A DNA stretch of 5,830 nt from Bacillota bacterium (lineage in GTDB: Bacteria > Bacillota_I > Bacilli_A > Acholeplasmatales > Acholeplasmataceae): the NCBI GenBank assembly GCA_030830185.1, contig JAURNN010000015.1, positions 1-5,830 of the forward strand, written 5' to 3'. How positions within the stretch are numbered: position 1 is the stretch's first letter; every line of letters begins with the position of its first letter. Made by a program: the position numbers and the translations under genes. Below, one piece after another: positions 1 through 4,887 of this stretch. The notes below the pieces were generated by a model. The model was not told the DNA's origin. It worked only from the letters and a program-made list of their open reading frames with translations, and did not search any database.

Positions 1-1
1 C

Positions 2-1858
2 ATTAAAGACATCAAAGGTGTTGGACCTAAAACATTAGAAGCACTTCAACGCCATGGTGTTACAAGTAGTGACCATATCCTACAAATATTTCCTAAAAGA
101 TATGTTAACTATTTTTTAGATGATATCGAGCATATTAAAAAGGGGAAGTTAATGAAACCTCCTCTTTTATCACGTCACCAAGTACTTAAAATAAGTTTTA
201 AATTAGAAGTAGAAGGTCAAATTTTGTCGTGTGTTGCCTATCAACAACCTTATTTAAAACATGTTTTAGAAGTTGGCGCATCGTATCTTGTAAAAGGAAA
301 TTTTGATGTTAAAAAAAAGATATTTATTGTATCACAACTCAAACCAGTTCGATTAGAAAATCAAATGGTTGCGGATTATGATTTAAACGATGTTCCCAAT
401 TATAGATTTCAAAACATTTTAAAAGCATTACTAGAATTGCCTATTAAAGAAACCATTTCTAAAGAAGTTTTAGACAAACTTAAGATCATCCCAATCCATC
501 AAGCTTATCAAGGAATTCACTTTCCTAAAAACGAAGAGGAAGTTGAAGTTTCATTAAAGCGATTTAAACTTGAAGAATTGTTTCATCTTTTTGAAGGTGT
601 TTCAAAACAAAAGAAAAGACAACACCTTCATTTTAATCAACCATTTTCAATCAAAGATCAATCATTAAGTCTTCCATTTCAACTCACAGAAGATCAAGAA
701 AGTATCATTTTAAATGTTTTAAAAGATGCAAAAGATGATGTTCCACTTAAACATCTTATTCAAGGTGATGTCGGTTCAGGAAAAACAGTCGTTTCTTTGC
801 TAATTGCCTCTTATTATATCGCGCAAGGTTATCAAGTTGCATTTATGGTACCGACAGAAATTCTTGCAAGACAACATCTAGATACGGTTAGATCACTATT
901 TAAAGAAATCAAAGTCACGTTAATTACTTCTACCATTGAACTTAAAAAAGAAGTTGAAAATGACATTGCACAAGGTCAAGTTGATCTTATTATTGGAACA
1001 CATATCTTAGCGTCTCCCTCCCTTTCATTTCATAAACTCGGACTAGTTATCATTGATGAGCAACAAAAGTTTGGCGTTGACATTAGAAAAAATCTCATTG
1101 AAAAAGCATTAGATCAAGATGTGATGTATCTAACTGCAACTCCGATTCCAAGAACATTACTTAGAAGTATATTAGGGGATGCAAAAATATATACACTTCA
1201 TTCGCAACCCAAAGGAAAACAAACCATTAAAACCATTAGTGTCTCTTATGATGCACTTTTCATGATCATGGACCAACTGCAACTCGCACTAGAACATCAT
1301 CAACATATCTTTGTAGTTGTTCCTGCCATAGATAGCGATAAAGTGACGTATAATATCATGCATACCTATCATGTTTTTAAAGAGAGATTTCAAGAAGATG
1401 TGTATGTTTTACATGGGCAAATGTCAAAATTAGAACAACAACGAGTTATGGATACGTTTAGAAAACAAAACAAAGGCATTTTGATCTCGACACAAATGAT
1501 TGAAGTAGGTGTTGATATAAAAACAGCAACGTTTATGCTAATTTTAGAAGCTGAATATTTTGGATTATCTCAACTTCATCAATTAAGAGGTCGACTTGGA
1601 AGAGGCCAATTAAAAGGTATCTGTTATCTCATCTCAAAAAAACCTCAAGATCAACGATTTGTCGTTTTAGAAAATACATCGAGTGGTTTTGAAATTAGTG
1701 AACATGATTTATATACAAGAGGTCCTGGCGATATGTTAGGTCTTATACAAAGTGGACAACCACCTTTTAAGCATATTGACTACATCGAAGACTTACCATT
1801 GATACAAGAGGCGTATCATGTTTACTATGAAGTGAAAAACAAAGATAAGAGCGTTTGA
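2..1858 (+). CDS. recG: ATP-dependent DNA helicase RecG (5' partial)
   Basis: RecG is a superfamily 2 double-strand DNA translocase that binds stalled forks and Holliday junctions and drives fork regression and branch migration. The frame is open from base 2 and gives 618 visible residues. Numbering from base 2, a helix-hairpin-helix-like GVGPKTLEAL lies at 6-15 and the wedge/OB domain follows to about 150. Helicase motifs are PFQLTEDQ (225-232), Walker A GDVGSGKT (255-262), motif II DEQQ (352-355), TATPIPRT (378-385), STQMIEVGVDI (496-506), QLHQLRGRLGR (524-534) and the RecG-typical TRGPGD (572-577). The true start lies just left of the window: the ATG at 152 would remove the conserved GVGPK and PKRY segments. 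Only about 41 residues follow GPGD, shorter than my recollection of Bacillus RecG, and motif II has Gln where most RecG proteins have His. Family identity is secure. Confidence 0.96.
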   Translation: MKDIKGVGPKTLEALQRHGVTSSDHILQIFPKRYVNYFLDDIEHIKKGKLMKPPLLSRHQVLKISFKLEVEGQILSCVAYQQPYLKHVLEVGASYLVKGNFDVKKKIFIVSQLKPVRLENQMVADYDLNDVPNYRFQNILKALLELPIKETISKEVLDKLKIIPIHQAYQGIHFPKNEEEVEVSLKRFKLEELFHLFEGVSKQKKRQHLHFNQPFSIKDQSLSLPFQLTEDQESIILNVLKDAKDDVPLKHLIQGDVGSGKTVVSLLIASYYIAQGYQVAFMVPTEILARQHLDTVRSLFKEIKVTLITSTIELKKEVENDIAQGQVDLIIGTHILASPSLSFHKLGLVIIDEQQKFGVDIRKNLIEKALDQDVMYLTATPIPRTLLRSILGDAKIYTLHSQPKGKQTIKTISVSYDALFMIMDQLQLALEHHQHIFVVVPAIDSDKVTYNIMHTYHVFKERFQEDVYVLHGQMSKLEQQRVMDTFRKQNKGILISTQMIEVGVDIKTATFMLILEAEYFGLSQLHQLRGRLGRGQLKGICYLISKKPQDQRFVVLENTSSGFEISEHDLYTRGPGDMLGLIQSGQPPFKHIDYIEDLPLIQEAYHVYYEVKNKDKSV

Positions 1859-1867
1859 AAAGCGTTA

Positions 1868-1878
1868 TATGTTATAAT
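1868..1878 (+). promoter_or_regulatory. Extended -10 promoter upstream of plsX
   Basis: Bases 1868-1878 read TATGTTATAAT, a perfect TRTGN extended element joined to a consensus TATAAT box (1873-1878). There is no good -35 hexamer 16-18 bases upstream; TTGAAA at 1855-1860 is only 12 bases away and too close. Extended -10 promoters often work without a -35. Transcription would start near 1885, giving a leader of about 18 bases before the plsX start. This promoter probably drives plsX-rnc-dnaD-nth independently of recG. It is inferred from sequence only. Confidence 0.6.
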
Positions 1879-1886
1879 TAAAAATG

Positions 1887-1898
1887 AAAGAAGGTGAT
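1887..1898 (+). promoter_or_regulatory. Ribosome binding site that sets the plsX start
   Basis: AAAGAAGGTGAT differs at one base from the sequence complementary to the Bacillus-type 16S rRNA 3' end (AAAGGAGGTGAT). Its core ends 8 bases before the ATG at 1903, an ideal spacing. The in-frame GTG at 1894 and ATG at 1897 lie inside this site and so are unlikely starts. Confidence 0.8.
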
Positions 1899-1902
1899 GG
1901 AA

Positions 1903-2919
1903 ATGATAAGAATTTCAGTCGATGGGATGGGTGGCGATGCGGCACCAAAACCAATATGTGAAGGTGTCATGCAAGCACTTCAAGCTTATCAAAACATTGA
2001 GGTAACGATATTTGGTGATCAAGATAAAATGGCACCATTTTTAAAACCACATGAAAGACTAAAAATCATCCATACGCCATATGCGTTAGGCATGGCTGAA
2101 AAAGATGTCATTAAAGTCTATCGAACCAACAAAGAGATGTCGATGTTCATGGCGATGCAATATGTTAAAGATGGACATGCCGATGGATTTGTAACAGCTG
2201 GACCAACTCAAGCAGTTGTTGTCGGTGGTCATTTTATCATTCGTCGTATGAAACATATGAAACGTGTTGCAATTGCACCAATCATACCTTCTTATGATCA
2301 AAAAGGAAGAGTCTTATTAGATGGTGGTGCGAACACTGATTTTAAACCTGAACATCTAGTAGAGTTTGCGATGTATGCTTCTGTTGTCGTGAAAGAAGTT
2401 TTAAAAAGAGACAAACCAACAGTGGCACTCATTAACATTGGTACCGAAGATAAAAAAGGTCGTGAATTTGATGTTGAGGTGTATAACTTATTAAAAACCC
2501 ATCCAACTTTAAACTTTTATGGCAACATGGAACCTAAAGATGTGGTCACCTCAGAAGCTGATATCTTTTTAACAGATGGTTTTACAGGAAATATCGTCAT
2601 GAAAACCATGGAAGGTACCGCAAAAGGGATGTCGATGGTGTTAAAACGTGAAATTAAATCGAGTCTATTTTCTATCATAGGTGCGATTTTCATGAGAAAA
2701 GCACTTAAAAATCTTAAAAAATCATTGGATGCCTCAGAAATTGGTGGGGCATTATTGATGGGATTTGATCATATTGTGATTAAAGCACACGGGTCTTCAG
2801 ATGGCTTTGCATTTAAAAATGCAATTCGTCAAGCAAAAGAAATGGCTGAAGCTCAAGTTATACAAAAAGTGAAAGATGCACTTGATGCATATCAAGAAAA
2901 TAATGAAAGCACTATTTGA
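1903..2919 (+). CDS. plsX: Phosphate acyltransferase PlsX
   Basis: PlsX converts acyl-ACP and phosphate to acyl-phosphate, which PlsY then uses to acylate glycerol-3-phosphate. It acts at the membrane surface as the first committed step of phospholipid synthesis in most Gram-positives. The 338-residue length is normal for the family. Motifs seen are the N-terminal VDGMGGDAAPK (6-16), LLDGGANTDFKPEHL (138-152), NIGTEDKKG (178-186), LTDGFTGN (223-230), KTMEG (234-238), the GGA turn (281-283) and IKAHGSSD (293-300). The start at 1903 is chosen from the ribosome binding site and from alignment to the usual MRIAVDAMGGD beginning. One oddity is that the SAGNTGA loop of most PlsX proteins is here TAGPTQA (98-104). 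The gene overlaps rnc by 17 bases. No fapR, fabD, fabG or acpP lies next to it, unlike in Bacillus. Identity is secure; full activity is inferred. Confidence 0.95.
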   Translation: MIRISVDGMGGDAAPKPICEGVMQALQAYQNIEVTIFGDQDKMAPFLKPHERLKIIHTPYALGMAEKDVIKVYRTNKEMSMFMAMQYVKDGHADGFVTAGPTQAVVVGGHFIIRRMKHMKRVAIAPIIPSYDQKGRVLLDGGANTDFKPEHLVEFAMYASVVVKEVLKRDKPTVALINIGTEDKKGREFDVEVYNLLKTHPTLNFYGNMEPKDVVTSEADIFLTDGFTGNIVMKTMEGTAKGMSMVLKREIKSSLFSIIGAIFMRKALKNLKKSLDASEIGGALLMGFDHIVIKAHGSSDGFAFKNAIRQAKEMAEAQVIQKVKDALDAYQENNESTI

Positions 2920-3577
2920 TACACTGAACATTCAACCTAATAATATCGAATTATATGAACGTGCACTTACACACTCATCGTATGCTAATGAGCATCAAAC
3001 ATTAAAAAACGAACGACTTGAATTTTTAGGAGATGCTGTTTTAGGCTTACTTATGACGCATCATTTATTTCATCAGTTAGATGAAAATGAAGGAGAAATG
3101 TCAAAACGAAAAGCAAAAGCAGTCTCAGAAGAAGCACTTGTTTTATATGCCACACACATCAATTTAAAAACATATATGCGTCTTGGTAAAGGTGAAAGGC
3201 AAAAAGGAGCAAATGATGCGATGATTGCGGATGCATTTGAAGCATTACTTGCAGCCATTTACTTAGACTTGGGTTTTTTAGAAGTTGAAAAAGTATTTTC
3301 ACGTATCGTGATTCCACATATTAAAGAAACACATGTTCTTAAAGATTATAAGTCGATGCTTCAAGAACTTATTCAAAGTGGTGATAAACGTAATATTAGT
3401 TACCATGTGTTAGAAGAAAGCGGACCTGCACACCAAAAGCATTTTAAAGTTTCTGTCAAATTAGACCGTGTGATTAATTTAGGATATGGTGAAGGTTCAA
3501 CAAAAAAAGAAGCTGAACAATTTGCAGCAAAAGATGCTTTAGAAAAAGGGAATTATGAAATTAAAGAAACTCTTTGA
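2903..3577 (+). CDS. rnc: Ribonuclease III
   Basis: This is a double-strand-specific endoribonuclease that processes rRNA precursors and structured mRNAs as a Mg-dependent homodimer. The 224-residue product has an N-terminal catalytic domain with ALTHSSYANEH (21-31) and the signature NERLEFLGDAVL (36-47). The four expected acidic metal ligands are E40, D44, D110 and E113 (in IADAFEA). A C-terminal double-stranded RNA binding domain runs from about 153 (DYKSMLQELIQ) through GPAHQKHF to GEGSTKKEAEQFAAKDAL. The ATG at 2903 is preferred because the family homology begins shortly after it. In-frame ATGs at 2876 and 2885 would add 9 or 6 residues, and none of the three has a strong ribosome binding site. 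Translation probably relies on coupling to plsX, which ends 17 bases into the gene. Function is certain; the exact start is less so. Confidence 0.94.
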   Translation: MKALFDTLNIQPNNIELYERALTHSSYANEHQTLKNERLEFLGDAVLGLLMTHHLFHQLDENEGEMSKRKAKAVSEEALVLYATHINLKTYMRLGKGERQKGANDAMIADAFEALLAAIYLDLGFLEVEKVFSRIVIPHIKETHVLKDYKSMLQELIQSGDKRNISYHVLEESGPAHQKHFKVSVKLDRVINLGYGEGSTKKEAEQFAAKDALEKGNYEIKETL

Positions 3578-4172
3578 GTCACAATCCATCGTTTTTGAAC
3601 AACTCATTTACGTGCATCATAAAGAACTCGATCTCACTTCAGATGAAATGATGGTTATTTTTGGTTTGCTTGATATTTATAAAAAAAGAAATTCTTTTTC
3701 ACTGAGTACTTTACAAAAACGTATTACAATTGTTCAAAAAGATTTAGGTGCAATCATTGATGCGCTTATAACAAAAACGTATTTACACACTTACTTAGAT
3801 GATCAAGCCCAATCTAAAGCAAAAGAGTTATTTCATTTAGATGGTTTATTTTCTAAACTTGAACACCTTATTGATACAAAAGAACTTATTAAATCAAAAC
3901 CAAATGATGAAGGTTTAAAAAAATTGATTGTGTTGTTGGAACAAAAACTTAATCGACTTTTAACTTCTTCAGAACTTCAAACACTTAGACTCTTAATCGA
4001 AACGCATCAAGTAACATTAGAATCATTAAGTGACATCATTGAGCAACTTAACGATCGTGTTTCATTAAAAAACATTGAAAAAATGATAATGATTTCTAAA
4101 AACATGCCAAAAGTTGTTGTTGATGAAAAAGTAGATCAAGCACTTGACGATTTGTATAAGGCGATGAAATGA
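3555..4172 (+). CDS. dnaD: DnaD-like replication initiation protein
   Basis: DnaD is a primosomal protein of low-GC Gram-positives that acts with DnaA and DnaB during helicase loading at oriC and in restart. The 205 residues resemble it in two parts. An N-terminal winged-helix-like region (about 10-100) contains HHKELDLTSDEMMVIFGLLD, comparable to the HYKQLGLNETELILLLKI segment of Bacillus DnaD as I recall it. A helical C-terminal DDBH2/DnaB_2-type domain (about 119-180) contains FxxxLNRLLTSSELQTL-like spacing and SLKNIEKMI (170-178). The YxxxIxxxW motif of that domain is not conserved here: the positions read S170, I174 and I178. AAAGGG at 3545-3550 sits 4 bases before the ATG, which overlaps rnc by 23 bases. 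The following nth gene matches the classic dnaD-nth pair and strengthens the call. Sequence similarity alone is moderate. Confidence 0.82.
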   Translation: MKLKKLFESQSIVFEQLIYVHHKELDLTSDEMMVIFGLLDIYKKRNSFSLSTLQKRITIVQKDLGAIIDALITKTYLHTYLDDQAQSKAKELFHLDGLFSKLEHLIDTKELIKSKPNDEGLKKLIVLLEQKLNRLLTSSELQTLRLLIETHQVTLESLSDIIEQLNDRVSLKNIEKMIMISKNMPKVVVDEKVDQALDDLYKAMK

Positions 4173-4801
4173 ATAAAATTGATATCATTTTATCAACATT
4201 AGAGTCGATGTTTCCAAATGCTCATGTTGAACTTGATCATCAAAGTCATTTCCAATTACTTGTTGCAGTTGCCCTGAGTGCTCAAACAACAGATAAAGCA
4301 GTAAATAAAGTCACACCAGCATTATTTCATCAATTTCCTGATGCGCATGCACTCTCAAAAGCAGATGTTGATGAGGTGAAACCTTTCATTCAATCCATTG
4401 GCTTATATCACAATAAAGCTAAAAATATCATTGCACTTGCAAAAGAATTAGTTGAAAAGTTTCATGGAGACGTACCCTCAGATCGTGCCTCTTTAGAAGC
4501 GTTACCTGGGGTTGGAAGAAAAACTGCAAACGTTGTATTAAGTAATGCATTTAATATACCTGCGCTTGCTGTAGACACGCATGTAGACCGAGTGTCTAAA
4601 CGGTTAAGACTCGCTAAAAAAACAGACAGTGTGCTTGTTGTAGAACAAAAATTAATGAAAAAATTTCCAAAAGAGCATTGGACAAAACTTCATCATCAAC
4701 TCATATTTTTTGGAAGATATCACTGTACTGCTAAAAATCCACAGTGCAACACATGTCCACTTTATGACATGTGTGTGTATCCAAAAAAGACTAAAAATTA
4801 A
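4169..4801 (+). CDS. nth: Endonuclease III, DNA glycosylase/AP lyase
   Basis: This base-excision repair enzyme removes oxidised pyrimidines such as thymine glycol and cleaves the abasic site by beta-elimination. The 210 residues match the E. coli-type length. Visible are LLVAVALSAQTTDKAVN (30-46), the helix-hairpin-helix LPGVGRKTANVVL (112-124) with catalytic K118, and AVDTHVDRVSKRL (134-146) with catalytic D136. The C-terminal four-cysteine [4Fe-4S] loop C186-x6-C193-x2-C196-x5-C202 is complete. The Lys in GVGRKTA excludes MutY, which lacks it and is much longer. The ATG overlaps the dnaD stop codon as ATGA, with AAGG (4158-4161) 7 bases upstream, which indicates translational coupling. It is probably the last gene of the operon. 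Confidence 0.97.
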   Translation: MNKIDIILSTLESMFPNAHVELDHQSHFQLLVAVALSAQTTDKAVNKVTPALFHQFPDAHALSKADVDEVKPFIQSIGLYHNKAKNIIALAKELVEKFHGDVPSDRASLEALPGVGRKTANVVLSNAFNIPALAVDTHVDRVSKRLRLAKKTDSVLVVEQKLMKKFPKEHWTKLHHQLIFFGRYHCTAKNPQCNTCPLYDMCVYPKKTKN

Positions 4802-4818
4802 AAAAAACTTAATTTTAG
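4791..4818 (+). repeat. AT-rich inverted repeat across the nth stop codon
   Basis: CTAAAAATTAA (4791-4801) can pair with TTAATTTTAG (4809-4818), with one bulged A and a loop of about 7 bases. The stem is almost wholly A-T, and the + strand continues with A residues instead of T, so it is a poor intrinsic terminator for the operon. On the - strand a TCTTTTTT tract follows the stem, but no gene in the window is transcribed that way. It may be a weak 3' end structure or chance in AT-rich DNA. Confidence 0.3.
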
Positions 4819-4851
4819 AAAAAAAATGATGGATTTTAAATGGATACCCTT

Positions 4852-4857
4852 TATAAA
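4852..4857 (+). promoter_or_regulatory. Probable -10 box for the HTH regulator gene
   Basis: TATAAA at 4852-4857 (overlapping TAAAAT at 4854-4859) lies in the gap after nth and about 16 bases before the ribosome binding site. The start of transcription would fall near 4864. The best -35 candidate at 16-base spacing, TGGATT (4830-4835), matches TTGACA at only three positions. The call rests mainly on the good -10 and on its position in front of a gene with its own strong ribosome binding site. Confidence 0.4.
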
Positions 4858-4872
4858 ATAGAATTAAAAAAT

Positions 4873-4879
4873 AAAGGAG
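4873..4879 (+). promoter_or_regulatory. Ribosome binding site for the HTH regulator
   Basis: AAAGGAG at 4873-4879 is a consensus Shine-Dalgarno sequence 8 bases before the ATG at 4888. It selects that start over the in-frame ATG at 4909, which has no comparable site. Confidence 0.85.
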
Positions 4880-4887
4880 TATTCCCT

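Noticed and set aside
1894..1902. GTG at 1894 or ATG at 1897 as the plsX start
   Set aside because: Both codons sit inside the Shine-Dalgarno sequence. ATG 1903 has ideal spacing and matches the usual PlsX N-terminus.
2086..2301. 71-residue open frame on the - strand inside plsX
   Set aside because: It lies wholly within a well-conserved plsX region on the opposite strand, has no family resemblance and no convincing ribosome binding site; it is a shadow of plsX coding.
2876..2902. Earlier rnc starts at ATG 2876 and ATG 2885
   Set aside because: They add 6-9 residues without family similarity and have no better ribosome binding site. ATG 2903 is preferred, though not proven.
3073..3258. 61-residue open frame on the - strand inside rnc
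   Set aside because: It is low-complexity, rich in Ala and Ser, and mirrors the conserved RNase III coding sequence; it is a shadow frame.
4169..4801. MutY adenine glycosylase instead of endonuclease III
   Set aside because: Catalytic Lys118 in GVGRKTA and the 210-residue length without a C-terminal NUDIX-like domain fit Nth.
1859..4801. The plsX-rnc-dnaD-nth block as a new functional system
   Set aside because: All four genes are well-known housekeeping families whose neighbourhoods are known from Firmicutes; the clustering looks like genome compaction, not a defence or biosynthetic system.
4791..4818. Intrinsic terminator after nth
   Set aside because: The stem lacks G-C pairs and no T-tract follows on the + strand, so it is listed only as a low-confidence inverted repeat.
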